NCBI GenBank assembly: GCA_007571315.1
Contig: RKRP01000133.1
Span: forward strand, 1-51,414
DNA length: 51,414 bases
Origin: Gammaproteobacteria bacterium
GTDB taxonomy: Bacteria > Pseudomonadota > Gammaproteobacteria > Steroidobacterales > Foliamicaceae
Direction of reading: 5' to 3'
This document shows positions 15,417 through 24,382 of the stretch, piece after piece. The position numbers were made by a program, and so were the translations under genes. Under the pieces are notes generated by a model that made no database searches, was not told where the DNA came from, and saw only the letters and a program-made list of their open reading frames with translations. How positions within the stretch are numbered: the stretch's first letter is position 1; each line of letters begins with the position of its first letter.

Positions 15417-17528
15417 ATGCAAGCAATTTTGATCGCAGCGTTTGCGCTGTTTTTTCTGCCCGGCGCTTTTGCCGTGGCGCAAACGCCTGCCGCAGGGGAT
15501 CAAGCGCAAGGCTGGCAGGCGCAACGCTCCTCTAGCCGCGCCGCGCTTGAGGAAATCGTGGTGACCGCCCGGCGCCGGGCGACAGCCGCCCGCAGCGTCG
15601 CCCGCAGCCTTACTGCCCTGGGCCTGGAGGATGCAGGCCCGTTTCTGGGCCAGACGCATGTGCAGGAGGTGCTGGCGCGGGTTCCGGGCGTGAACCCGCA
15701 AAGGGGCAGCGGCCAGGAGTACCTGCCCGCCCTGCGTTCGCCGGTGCTCACTGGCCCCGGCGCTTGCGGCGCTCTTCTTGCCGCGGAAGACGGCATACCG
15801 CTTACTTCGCCGGGATTCTGCAACATCAACGAGCTGTTCTTCGCTCACCACGAAGCCGCCTCGCGGGTGGAGGTTCTGAGAGGCCCCGGCGCCGCGGTTC
15901 ATGGCGGCAACGCCCTGCACGGCGTAGTGAACGTCATTACGGCGAGTCCTGGCGCTTCGTCCGAGGCTGGATTGGAACTGGGGGCGCATGGGTTTTCCCG
16001 TTTTCAACTTGATTTTCCGGGCCGCTCCGGCTTTGGCATCAAGCTCACGGGAACGCGCGACGGCGGCTTTCGCGAGAACTCCGGCTACCGCCAGCTCAAG
16101 TTCACCGGCTTCGGAACGGGGGGGGAAGGCCGCTGGAACTGGACCGCGGCCGCGGCCGCAAGCGGCTTGGACCAGGACACGGCGGGCTACGTAACCGGCC
16201 TCAACAGCTACCGGGACCCGGTCGCCGCCCGCTCCAACCCGGACCCCGAGGCCTTTCGCAGAGCCATCAATTTGCGTGCGCACTCGCGCCTGGAGCACAG
16301 CCGCGGAGAAGCGCTGACACTGGTTGTAACGCCCTATGCGCGCTACTCGCGCATGCGCTTTCGAATGCACTTTCTTCCGGGCGATCCGTACGAAAGCAAC
16401 CATCACGGCGGCGTGGGCCTGCAAGCGGCCGCCTATCTGGATGCCCCCGCGGGGTCGCTGGCTGCCGGGATGGATGCGGAATACGCCAGGGGGGGGTTAA
16501 GGCAATGGCAGGAGAACGACACGGCCGGCAGCGCATTCGCCCGCGAGGTGTTCCCGCGGGGCGAGCACTATGATTACCGCGTGGGGGCGCTGTGGCTGGC
16601 GCCGTTCGCTCAGTTCGATCTTCCCCTGGGCGAGCGGTGGACGGTTAGCGCCGGGGCCCGCTATGAGCGGGCCCGCTATGACTACCGAACCCGGTTGCCC
16701 GCCGGACGAACCCGCGACGACTTGAGTGTTTGCGGCTTTGGGGGTTGCCGCTACAGCCGGCCGGCCGACCGCGACGATACCTTTACGGCTCTATCGCCCA
16801 AGCTGAGCCTCATGTGGCGGCCCAGCCTGGCCCGCCGCGCCTGGCTGAGCTTCGCGCACGGGTTTCGCATGCCCCAGGCCACGGAGTTGTACCGCCTGCA
16901 AGGGCAGCAGACCACGGCCGAATTGCGCCCGGAGCATGTTCGCGCCGCGGAACTGGGGCTTGCCTTTCGCTTTGCGGCAGGGCGCGCGGGCGCGCAACTG
17001 GTGGCGTACCACATGCGCAAGAGGGATGTGCTGTTTCGCGACGCGGAATTGTTCAACCGCGCGGGCGGCGGCACCCGGCACGATGGCCTGGAGGCGGATT
17101 TCAGTTGGCCGCTGAGCGGAACGGTGACGCTGGAATTGACCGCCAGCCTGGCGCGCCATCGCTACGACCGCGACTTCACGCTGGCGGGTGTCAACCTCAG
17201 GGGGCTGGACGTGGACACGGCGCCGCGGCGGTTCGGCGGGGTCCGCATCCGCTGGCAGGATGCGGACAGGCGCGCGGTGGAACTTGAATGCCTGTGGACC
17301 GGGGCTTACTTTCTGGAGCCGCAGAACCTCCGCCGCTACTCGGGGCACGAGCTGTTCAACCTGCGCGCCAGCATGGCTCTTGGCGATCGGCTGACGGCCT
17401 ACCTGAGGCTGCTGAACCTTACCGGCCGGGCCTACGCGGACCGCGCCGACTACACGGTATTCAGCAGCGAGCGCTACTTTCCCGGCGCGCCGCGCTCCCT
17501 GTATCTGGGGCTGCGGTGGCGCTGGTGA
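15417..17528 (+). CDS. TonB-dependent outer-membrane receptor
   Basis: A signal peptide (to about residue 22) is followed by a TonB-box-like EEIVVTARRR, a plug domain containing VEVLRGPGAAVHGGNALHGVVNVIT, and a beta-barrel ending in a terminal aromatic LRWRW. These receptors import bulky ligands such as metal chelates or oligosaccharides with proton-motive energy from TonB-ExbBD. 703 residues is usual. The barrel carries two runs of eight G (16118-16125 and 16489-16496), sites where slippage would shift the frame. The ligand is unknown. It is divergent from the FGE lipoprotein and convergent with a small Cys-rich protein gene. Confidence 0.93.
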   Translation: MQAILIAAFALFFLPGAFAVAQTPAAGDQAQGWQAQRSSSRAALEEIVVTARRRATAARSVARSLTALGLEDAGPFLGQTHVQEVLARVPGVNPQRGSGQEYLPALRSPVLTGPGACGALLAAEDGIPLTSPGFCNINELFFAHHEAASRVEVLRGPGAAVHGGNALHGVVNVITASPGASSEAGLELGAHGFSRFQLDFPGRSGFGIKLTGTRDGGFRENSGYRQLKFTGFGTGGEGRWNWTAAAAASGLDQDTAGYVTGLNSYRDPVAARSNPDPEAFRRAINLRAHSRLEHSRGEALTLVVTPYARYSRMRFRMHFLPGDPYESNHHGGVGLQAAAYLDAPAGSLAAGMDAEYARGGLRQWQENDTAGSAFAREVFPRGEHYDYRVGALWLAPFAQFDLPLGERWTVSAGARYERARYDYRTRLPAGRTRDDLSVCGFGGCRYSRPADRDDTFTALSPKLSLMWRPSLARRAWLSFAHGFRMPQATELYRLQGQQTTAELRPEHVRAAELGLAFRFAAGRAGAQLVAYHMRKRDVLFRDAELFNRAGGGTRHDGLEADFSWPLSGTVTLELTASLARHRYDRDFTLAGVNLRGLDVDTAPRRFGGVRIRWQDADRRAVELECLWTGAYFLEPQNLRRYSGHELFNLRASMALGDRLTAYLRLLNLTGRAYADRADYTVFSSERYFPGAPRSLYLGLRWRW

Positions 17529-17548
17529 AAGGGCGGACTCAGCGCCCG

Positions 17549-17899
17549 CTATTCCTCAGCGTCCGCTATCCACTCGCCGCCCTGAAAACCGCAGCCGATT
17601 TCAAGCGCGAAGGAATCGCCGGTGTAGTAATGCAGCTTTGAATCGCCTAGGTCGCAAACGCCCACGGTGTCCCGCTCGGCGTCGCATTCTTCGCCCGCCG
17701 CGAAAGAGGCATCGTGGTTGTCGTCGGTTTCGCCCATTTCTGCGCACCGGGCTTCCGTTATCGGCGCCTGGCACACGTCAAAAGGCCCGGCGAACATGTT
17801 TTCCTGGACGTAAGTGCAGGCCCCGGCCACCTCCTCATCGCCCATCGCAGCGCTCATCAGGACGAGAATCAGGCCCGGTAAAAGGCGGATGGTTTTCAT
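17549..17899 (-). CDS. Small secreted Cys-rich protein of unknown function
   Basis: From the ATG at 17899 the 116-residue product begins with a signal peptide (MKTIRLLPGLILVLMSAAMG) followed by an acidic mature chain with six cysteines (ACTY, DVCQ, ARCAE, EECDA, GVCDL, IGCGF). That is an even number compatible with three disulfides in the periplasm or outside. A longer upstream frame lacks a signal and is less likely. I recognise no family. It lies between a TonB receptor (convergent) and the Tat-exported amidohydrolase (divergent). Confidence 0.6.
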   Translation of the reverse strand: MKTIRLLPGLILVLMSAAMGDEEVAGACTYVQENMFAGPFDVCQAPITEARCAEMGETDDNHDASFAAGEECDAERDTVGVCDLGDSKLHYYTGDSFALEIGCGFQGGEWIADAEE

Positions 17900-18002
17900 G
17901 ATTTTGCCCCTTTTCAAAAACGCCGGGAATGATAAACCACCCCTCTGATATGCTAACGGGAGTGGGCGGCGCAATCGCCGCGGGGCGAACGGGGGCCAGC
18001 CT

Positions 18003-19424
18003 GTGTGGAAGAAAAAAAACGAGCATGACCGGCTCGCCGGAGTTCAGCTTCCCATTCCCACGCAGATCGTTTCCAACGAGGAGTACCTGCCAACGCCGCA
18101 GACGCCGGAGCAGCGCAAGGTGGAACTGCTGCTCAAGGAGTGGTCTGCTCAACGCAGCCGGGCGCTGGGGTTGTCGCGGCGCGAGTTCCTGGCCGGAAGC
18201 TGCGGAATGGCGATGGCCTTTATGGCAATGAACGAGGTGTTCGGCCCTTGGTTCCACGTGCATGCGGCGGAAGCCTGCGAGCTGGAGGCCTACCCGGAGC
18301 TATGGCCCAAAACCTCGTTCATTTTCGACGTGCAGACGCACCATGTGCGCACCGGCGGCATGGAGCCGCTGTTCTTCCGCAAGCTCTCCGCCCCCTTCAA
18401 CAAGGAACTGGCCGGCGTGGAGCCGCAGAAGGGCGACCTGCAATTCCGCAATTTCATCAAGGAAGTCTTTTTCGACAGCGATACGCAGGTGGCGGTTATC
18501 AGCGGCGTGGCTTCCAACCTGTTCAACGTGCTGAACTCCGACGAGATGGTGGAGGGCCGCGAGCGCATCAACGCCATGGCGGGGTCGCAGAGGCTGCTCG
18601 CGCACGGCCTGGTGGCGCCGTTCTTCCCGAATTTTCTGGAGGAGACGGAGCGCATGGCGCTGGATCTGAAGGTGGATTCATGGAAGTTCTATCCCGGCGT
18701 GGTGGAGCGCAAGGACGAGTTCCCGTTCTGGATGGACGACGAGGAGTTGATGTATCCGTTCTACGAGAAGATTCTCGGCCACGGCATGAATCTGGTTTGC
18801 GTGCACAAGGGCCTGCCGCTGCCAGGCAGCAGCCTGGAGCACAACCATCCGCGCGACATCGAGAAGGCGGCGCGCGACCACCCGGACATCAACTTCATCA
18901 TCTATCACTCCGGCTTCAGGGCGGCAAATTACGAACTGCCTCCAGGCGACGGCTACGTGCAGGAGGGCGGCTACCTGCCCTGGACCACCGACTTGGCGCG
19001 CATGCGCGAAGCCAACCCCAACATGACGAACGTGTATATGGAACTGGGCACCACCTTCGGCCACACGGTTATTACCCATCCCAACGTGTGCGCGCATTTC
19101 CTGGGCCAGATTCTCAAGGCGTACGGGGCCGACCACGTGATATGGGGCACGGATGCCATCTGGTGGGGGTCGCCGCAATGGCAGATTGAGGCTTTCCGCC
19201 GCTTCCGGATGCCCGAGGCCCTGCAGGAGGAATACGGCTATCCTGATCTCACCACAGAGGACAAGGAAAAAATCCTGGGTTTGAACGCTGCCCGCTTGTA
19301 CGGCATCGACCCCGACGCGGCGCGCAAGGCGCTGCCGGCGGACGGGCTTTCACAACTGAAGAACTGGTACGGCCACGAAGGCGGGCAACCCAGCAACACG
19401 CAATACGGCTGGATCAAGGCCTGA
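18003..19424 (+). CDS. Tat-exported amidohydrolase (amidohydrolase_2 family)
   Basis: A TIM-barrel metal-dependent hydrolase/decarboxylase of the amidohydrolase_2 type. The N-terminal region has the twin-arginine motif SRREFLAG at about residues 58-65, followed by a hydrophobic stretch, so the enzyme is probably moved to the periplasm by TatABC. The metal-site strand reads FDVQTHHVR; a later HSGF and GTDAIWWG fit the remaining ligands. The GTG at 18003 is the start that includes the whole Tat signal; about 55 residues precede the RR motif, which is longer than usual. The substrate is unknown. It is followed 11 bp later by hairpin element A. Confidence 0.85.
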   Translation: MWKKKNEHDRLAGVQLPIPTQIVSNEEYLPTPQTPEQRKVELLLKEWSAQRSRALGLSRREFLAGSCGMAMAFMAMNEVFGPWFHVHAAEACELEAYPELWPKTSFIFDVQTHHVRTGGMEPLFFRKLSAPFNKELAGVEPQKGDLQFRNFIKEVFFDSDTQVAVISGVASNLFNVLNSDEMVEGRERINAMAGSQRLLAHGLVAPFFPNFLEETERMALDLKVDSWKFYPGVVERKDEFPFWMDDEELMYPFYEKILGHGMNLVCVHKGLPLPGSSLEHNHPRDIEKAARDHPDINFIIYHSGFRAANYELPPGDGYVQEGGYLPWTTDLARMREANPNMTNVYMELGTTFGHTVITHPNVCAHFLGQILKAYGADHVIWGTDAIWWGSPQWQIEAFRRFRMPEALQEEYGYPDLTTEDKEKILGLNAARLYGIDPDAARKALPADGLSQLKNWYGHEGGQPSNTQYGWIKA

Positions 19425-19435
19425 GCGCAAGCCCT

Positions 19436-19571
19436 TCGATTTTTGGTTTGGGCGGCCCCGTCCCTGTCCTCTGCGGAGCGTCGGCGGCAGGACAGCCGCC
19501 GCCGAGCCCCAGGGGTGGGTTCGTGCGTCTCCGCAGAGGACAGGAGCGGGGCCATTCAAACCAAAAATCGA
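19436..19571 (+). repeat. Large intergenic hairpin element, copy A (family 1)
   Basis: Arms of 43 nt (19436-19478 and 19529-19571) pair with only a few mismatches and enclose a 50-nt loop. The loop holds an inner 7-bp stem (CGGCGGC/GCCGCCG) and the conserved CCGAGCCCCAGGG segment ending in TGCGT. The loop is nearly identical to that of copy B at 33546-33685 although the arms are different. It starts 11 bp after the amidohydrolase stop codon, between convergent genes. It may act as a terminator or 3'-end structure, but the conserved loop suggests more. Confidence 0.85.
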
Positions 19572-19575
19572 AAAG

Positions 19576-21177
19576 CTATCGTTGGGATGCGGCTCTCAGC
19601 TTGATGATCCGGCCCCCGCTGTCATGCTCCAGCAAAAGGTAGATTTCACCCGCCGGCCCCACTTCGATATCGCGAAAGCGGACCAGATCCTCCAGCAGCG
19701 TTTCCTGATGAACCAGCTGGTGGTCGATCACGGTCAGACGCAGCAGATCGGATGCCCGCAAAGTGCCCACAATGATGTCGCCGTTCCATTCCGGGAACAT
19801 GTCGCCCTGATAGAACACGAAGCTTGACAAGGCGGGCGCGGGCGTGAAGTCAATGAGAGGCTGCTGGATGTCGGCCGGATCAAACTCGATGCCCAGCGCA
19901 TCGCCCCAAGCCACCGGCCTGCCGTCGTAATTGACGCCCAGAGAGAGCAGCGGCCACCCGTAATTGCGCCCGGGTTCAATCAGATTGATTTCATCGCCCC
20001 CGCGCGGACCCATCTCGGTGCTCCAGAGCTCGCTGGTAACGGGATTGAATTCCAGGCCCTGAGGGTTGCGGTGGCCGTAGCTCCAAATGGCCGGCTCCGC
20101 CTCGGGCGCGCCGGCAAAGGGATTGTCGGCCGGCGCCCGGCCGTCGTCGTGCAAGCGCATGATTTTGCCGTAGGGGGTGCTGAGATCCTGCACGCCAATG
20201 TGTTCCAGCGGCCCCTTGATGCCTACGCCAAAATACACAAAGCCCTTGTTGTCGAAGGCGATGCGCCCCCCTGCGGCAATTTCCGGCATCAAGGTGTAGT
20301 GCGGGTAATCCGCCTGCCAGAGCACCTCCTCGTCCACCCAGGCGCCGTCCCTGATACGGCCGCGCGCCAGTTTGTTCATGGACACATCCAGTCCGGACTG
20401 CCTGCTGAGTGCGTTGCACCCGGAGCAGCGGTCGCCGTAATGGATATAAATCCAGCCGTTGTTCTCGTAATCGGGATGCGCGGCCACTTCCATCATCCAG
20501 CCCAGGCCCATTGGCTGACCGACGAAGTTGAAGGAGTCCGCGTAGGCTTTGGGCGCGCCGCGAATCAGGCCGGATTGCCGTCCGTCGGCGGTAATGATGC
20601 TTAAGCCCCGGCGCTTTTCGGACAGCAACAGCTGCCCGCCGGGCAAGGGTTCAATGGAAAACGGCAGCGGGTCCAGTCCTTCGGCCACCGTTTCAATGAC
20701 GAAATTGTGGCGTTCGCTTTCGATGGCGCCGGACGGTATTTCCAGCGGGGCGTTGTAGCGGAAATCCTCCAGGCTGGTGCCCTGACGCTGTTCGGAAACG
20801 TACAGGGCCAGGGCCCATATCTGCTCATCGCTGAGCGCCGGGGAAAACCCGGGCATGCCCCGTTCGGAAAACCCCTGCGCGGTGCTCCTGGCAATGTCAT
20901 CTATCGAATCGCCGCGGAGCAAATCGGCGCCCTTGAGCGCCGTGCCCTGGGGCGCTCCCTGCAAGGCTTCCCCGTGGCACACAGCGCATTCCCTGAGGTA
21001 AAGCCGGGCCACAAGATCGGGCGGCGCCTCAGGCATGTTCAGCTTCCTGAGATCGACAACCGCGGGCGCTCCGGCGGGTTGCGCCGCGGCGGCGTTGAAG
21101 TTGAAGACGCAGCAAGTGGCCGCAGCCAGCGCGGCGCGCATTACGGTTCCAAACATTCCTGTGGCCTTTTTGCGCAT
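19576..21177 (-). CDS. PQQ-dependent sugar (sorbosone-type) dehydrogenase with N-terminal cytochrome c domain
   Basis: After a signal sequence, residues about 55-135 form a cytochrome c domain with the haem motif CAVCH and a distal Met region (GMPGFSPALSDEQI). The rest is a six-bladed propeller of the soluble glucose/sorbosone dehydrogenase type: YGHRNPQGLEF, TEMGPRGGDEINLIEPGRNYGWP and FRDIEVGPAGEIYLLLEH. Such enzymes oxidise aldoses in the periplasm, and the fused cytochrome would accept the electrons. A CSGC pair (CSGCNALS) also occurs within the propeller. The 533-residue fusion is intact. No PQQ synthesis genes are visible here. Confidence 0.88.
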   Translation of the reverse strand: MRKKATGMFGTVMRAALAAATCCVFNFNAAAAQPAGAPAVVDLRKLNMPEAPPDLVARLYLRECAVCHGEALQGAPQGTALKGADLLRGDSIDDIARSTAQGFSERGMPGFSPALSDEQIWALALYVSEQRQGTSLEDFRYNAPLEIPSGAIESERHNFVIETVAEGLDPLPFSIEPLPGGQLLLSEKRRGLSIITADGRQSGLIRGAPKAYADSFNFVGQPMGLGWMMEVAAHPDYENNGWIYIHYGDRCSGCNALSRQSGLDVSMNKLARGRIRDGAWVDEEVLWQADYPHYTLMPEIAAGGRIAFDNKGFVYFGVGIKGPLEHIGVQDLSTPYGKIMRLHDDGRAPADNPFAGAPEAEPAIWSYGHRNPQGLEFNPVTSELWSTEMGPRGGDEINLIEPGRNYGWPLLSLGVNYDGRPVAWGDALGIEFDPADIQQPLIDFTPAPALSSFVFYQGDMFPEWNGDIIVGTLRASDLLRLTVIDHQLVHQETLLEDLVRFRDIEVGPAGEIYLLLEHDSGGRIIKLRAASQR

Positions 21178-21348
21178 CGGTTTTCAGGCAAGGCAAGGCG
21201 CCCCGGCCTCCTCAATGGACTCCCCCTGGCTGCATTGTGCCAGCGCCAGAATCCACAATGGATGACCGGGCAATCATAATTAGGGTAACCTTGACGGTGC
21301 GCGCGCGGTTTCAGGGTCCGTGCGCGGGCGTCCATTGCGGCCTTTTAA

Positions 21349-21357
21349 GGGGGGGGG
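21349..21357 (+). repeat. Run of nine G in the ribosome-binding region of a TonB receptor gene
   Basis: Nine consecutive G lie five bases before the ATG at 21363, where the Shine-Dalgarno sequence should be. Homopolymeric G tracts of this length are prone to slippage; here a change in length would alter spacing to the start codon rather than the reading frame. Confidence 0.8.
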
Positions 21358-21362
21358 TTGTT

Positions 21363-24179
21363 ATGAAGGCGACTTGCAGCCGGATTCTTGTTCTTTCACT
21401 TTCCATCGCGATTGCAACGGGAGCGCTGATTGCGCGGCCCGCGGCGGCGCAGGACGGCACAGCCTTCGAGGAAATCGTCGTTACCACGCGCAAGAAGGAA
21501 GAAAACCTTCAGGACATTCCGATCGCGGTAACCGCCTTGAGCCGCGAAGACATGGAGCGGGCCGGCGTCAAGGAATTGAACGAAATCGCCCACCATGATT
21601 CCAGCCTGCAATTCGACATGGGCTTTGCGCCCTCCGATACGCGGCTGGTGATACGCGGATTGTCGCCCACCCGCGGCCGGCCCAACGCGGCCACTTTGGT
21701 GGATGGCATCGATATTTCCAGCGAGGCTATTGGCGTGGCCGGCGGCACCTTGCTGATTAACCCTCGCATGCTCGACATTGAGCGCGTCGAGGTGGTAAAG
21801 GGTCCGCAAAGCGCCTTGTACGGCCGCAGCGCGTTTGCCGGCGCGGTTCAGTACGTTACCCGCGACGCTTCGGATTCGCTGCAGGGCGAAGCCTCGCTCG
21901 ACGGCGCCGAGGAGGGGTATTACACGTTCAAGGGCAGCTTGTCCGGCCCCTTAGGCGAAGCCGCGGGCTTCCGCCTTAACGCCATGCGCTGGGGAGAGGG
22001 CGGCTTCTACAAGAACTCCATCACCGGCAACGACATTGGCGGCGGCGAGGGGCTGGGCATTGCCGCCACGCTGAATTTTGAGCCGAACGATTCCTCACGC
22101 TACAAGCTGCGCGTGGAATACGCCGACGACGAGTTCGAGGTTATGCCGCAGGCCAATGTTCCCTTCAACGGGGTCAACCGCGTGCCGGATGCGGCTTCTA
22201 AGTGCAACGGCGGCTTCGTGAACGACGATGACTGCGACGGCCCGGCGAAAATCCTGCAGGATCACCTGTTGCGCACCGGGGCGGCGGACCCCAACGATCC
22301 TGCGGTATTCGACGACATGGAGCATCCCGGCGTTATTGGCGAGATTCCGGATGGCGGGGAACTCATGGTTACATTAACGCCCGATTACCGCCGGGGCATT
22401 GGCAACGACGATTATCCCGGCTCAACGCGGGAAGTGCTTCGATTCTCGCTCACGGCGGATTGGGAAATGGGGCCGGGCACGCTGACTTCGCTCACCGGCG
22501 CGGCGGATGCGGACACGGCGGCCCAAACGGACATCGACCGGATCGCCGAGGCCGGGCCGGGCGGCATGGACATCACCGCCGCAAGCCAGATTCTCAATAC
22601 CTGGACGAACACGTCCCTGCTCAGCCAGGAGTTGCGCTACGTTTCCGATTTCGAAGGGCGGTTCGACTTTGTTCTGGGCGCCCAGTTGTGGCAGGAAGGC
22701 GTGGACCAGAACGACCGCAACCACACCATTGTGACCAATGGCACCTACTGCAGCCTGCTGCGCATCAAGCCCGGCCCGTTTGCGCCCGCGTTCACCATCG
22801 ACACGTTTGGCGGGAATCCTCAATTTGGAATACCCCCCAACCCCATGCGCAACACCTGCAAGTATTCCAGTTATCCCAGCGCGCTGATTACCCAGCAGAT
22901 CTTCGATGCGCGGAAGGTCACCACGGTGAGCCGCGATACAGACCATCGCTCCGTCTATCTGGCCTTCGATTTTGATTTGACAGACACGCTTACGGCCAGC
23001 GCGGAAGCGCGCTGGACCGACGAAACAACGGACCTGACCGCGCCCAATACGTTCAATCCCGACCCTAGAGTCCGCCGCGCGGAGGGCCCGGGGTCGCTGC
23101 AGGCCTGCGGGAGTTCCGGCAACTGCGTGCCCGGCGTGTCCTGGGGCGTTTATCCGCCCGATGGATTCGGCGTGGCCGGCAACTTCTCCACGCCCCTCAC
23201 ATTCAGCCGCAGCGATAGCTACGTCACGCCCAAGGTAGGTTTGCAGTGGGCACCCTCGGATAGCGCGATGATGTACTTCTCTTGGGCCGTGGCCAAGAAG
23301 CCGGGCGGGTTCAGCACGCTGGGGATTGGCGGCTTCGGCGCGGATGCCAACGGCAACGGCGAACCGGACGAGGTGGAGTTCGAGCCCGAGGAAATGCAGG
23401 TGTGGGAACTGGGCATGAAGCGCACCCTTCTGGATGGGCGCCTGCGGTTCAACGGCGCCTGGTTCTTCCAGGACTTTACCGACAAGCAAATCAGCACCCA
23501 GCGGATCATTCGCGGGCAACTGGGCACAGTAATCAGCAATGCCAGCGGCGCCGAAGTGCATGGCGTGGAACTGGACGCGAACTGGCTGCTCAACGACAAC
23601 TGGAGGCTGTCGGGCGGCTACACGTGGCTGGATGGGGAGTACACCGATTACAAGGTGCTGTCCACCGGTTCGGCGGACGCGGCCCGCGTGGGCAATTGCA
23701 CCCTGGTTCAGGCGGCGGGCGCGCCGGTTTGCGAAGTCGATCGCAGCGGCTTCAAGCTGGAGCGGTCGCCGGAGCATTCATGGCAATTCACCCTGGCCTA
23801 CCAGGGGCCTTCCGGCATCCGGCAGGGATGGGATTCCTTCGCGTCCTTCAGCGCCAACTACCAGAGCGAGAGATTCATAGAGGATTTCAACAAGAAAATA
23901 CTCAAGTCCTACTGGCGCGCCAACCTGAATTTGGGGCTGGCCGCGGACGAATGGGAATTCACGGTTTATGTGAACAACCTGTTCGACGACGACACGGTCA
24001 CCTGGGCGGGCGGCGGCCCGGGCATGCCGGTTAGCGACTGGCGATTCGCCATTCTGGTGGACACGACGGGATTGGGAGCGCCGTTCACCATTCTCCCGGC
24101 GCCGCGTATCGCATCCACCGTGTATGGTTATTTGCCGCCTCCGCGGCAGATTGGCGCGCGCCTGACCTTCCGCTTCTAG
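21363..24179 (+). CDS. TonB-dependent outer-membrane receptor (large, 938 residues)
   Basis: Starting at the ATG at 21363, the protein has a signal peptide ending near ARPAAAQDG, the TonB-box-like EEIVVTTRKKEENLQDIPIAVT, and a plug domain with VEVVKGPQSALYGRSAFAGAVQYVTR. A long barrel follows, with KPGGFSTLGIGG and the final strand GARLTFRF. The arrangement resembles the larger receptors of the FecA/CirA/sphingomonad-type catabolic class; ligand unknown. The signal peptide starts at 21363 rather than at a longer frame beginning at 21237. The run of nine G just upstream is its only plausible ribosome-binding site. It is divergent from the cytochrome/PQQ dehydrogenase, so the pair may serve uptake and oxidation of related substrates. 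Confidence 0.93.
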   Translation: MKATCSRILVLSLSIAIATGALIARPAAAQDGTAFEEIVVTTRKKEENLQDIPIAVTALSREDMERAGVKELNEIAHHDSSLQFDMGFAPSDTRLVIRGLSPTRGRPNAATLVDGIDISSEAIGVAGGTLLINPRMLDIERVEVVKGPQSALYGRSAFAGAVQYVTRDASDSLQGEASLDGAEEGYYTFKGSLSGPLGEAAGFRLNAMRWGEGGFYKNSITGNDIGGGEGLGIAATLNFEPNDSSRYKLRVEYADDEFEVMPQANVPFNGVNRVPDAASKCNGGFVNDDDCDGPAKILQDHLLRTGAADPNDPAVFDDMEHPGVIGEIPDGGELMVTLTPDYRRGIGNDDYPGSTREVLRFSLTADWEMGPGTLTSLTGAADADTAAQTDIDRIAEAGPGGMDITAASQILNTWTNTSLLSQELRYVSDFEGRFDFVLGAQLWQEGVDQNDRNHTIVTNGTYCSLLRIKPGPFAPAFTIDTFGGNPQFGIPPNPMRNTCKYSSYPSALITQQIFDARKVTTVSRDTDHRSVYLAFDFDLTDTLTASAEARWTDETTDLTAPNTFNPDPRVRRAEGPGSLQACGSSGNCVPGVSWGVYPPDGFGVAGNFSTPLTFSRSDSYVTPKVGLQWAPSDSAMMYFSWAVAKKPGGFSTLGIGGFGADANGNGEPDEVEFEPEEMQVWELGMKRTLLDGRLRFNGAWFFQDFTDKQISTQRIIRGQLGTVISNASGAEVHGVELDANWLLNDNWRLSGGYTWLDGEYTDYKVLSTGSADAARVGNCTLVQAAGAPVCEVDRSGFKLERSPEHSWQFTLAYQGPSGIRQGWDSFASFSANYQSERFIEDFNKKILKSYWRANLNLGLAADEWEFTVYVNNLFDDDTVTWAGGGPGMPVSDWRFAILVDTTGLGAPFTILPAPRIASTVYGYLPPPRQIGARLTFRF

Positions 24180-24318
24180 CGCAAGGAGGGGAGCTGGCGA
24201 ACAATAGCGAACAGCGGCGTTTCCGTCCTCGTTGAGGGCAGCGCGCTCTTGCATGGGGCGCCGAGCCCCGGTTGGCGGGCCGCTGGGCGCGGTGCGCCTG
24301 AAAACTGCTGCGGTTGCG

Positions 24319-24344
24319 CTTGAAAACCAGGAATCCGCCCCCAT
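24319..24344 (+). promoter_or_regulatory. Sigma-32 (heat-shock) type promoter of rpoH
   Basis: CTTGAAA (24319-24325) is followed after 13 bases by CCCCAT (24339-24344), an essentially perfect heat-shock consensus, 23-38 bases upstream of the two possible rpoH start codons. This implies that RpoH activates its own gene. Confidence 0.72.
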
Positions 24345-24382
24345 AAAGTGGTAAAATCCACCGCGTAATGCCCAAGGATGCG

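Noticed and set aside
22422-23777. 451-codon minus-strand frame inside the second TonB receptor
   Set aside because: It is antisense to a clear receptor gene, Arg/Gly/His-rich, with no recognisable domain.
24190-24318. GC-rich segment with GCCGAGCCCC upstream of rpoH, considered as a fifth hairpin copy
   Set aside because: It shares only a short string with family 1; the arms and the GGGTTC...TGCGTC loop ending are missing.
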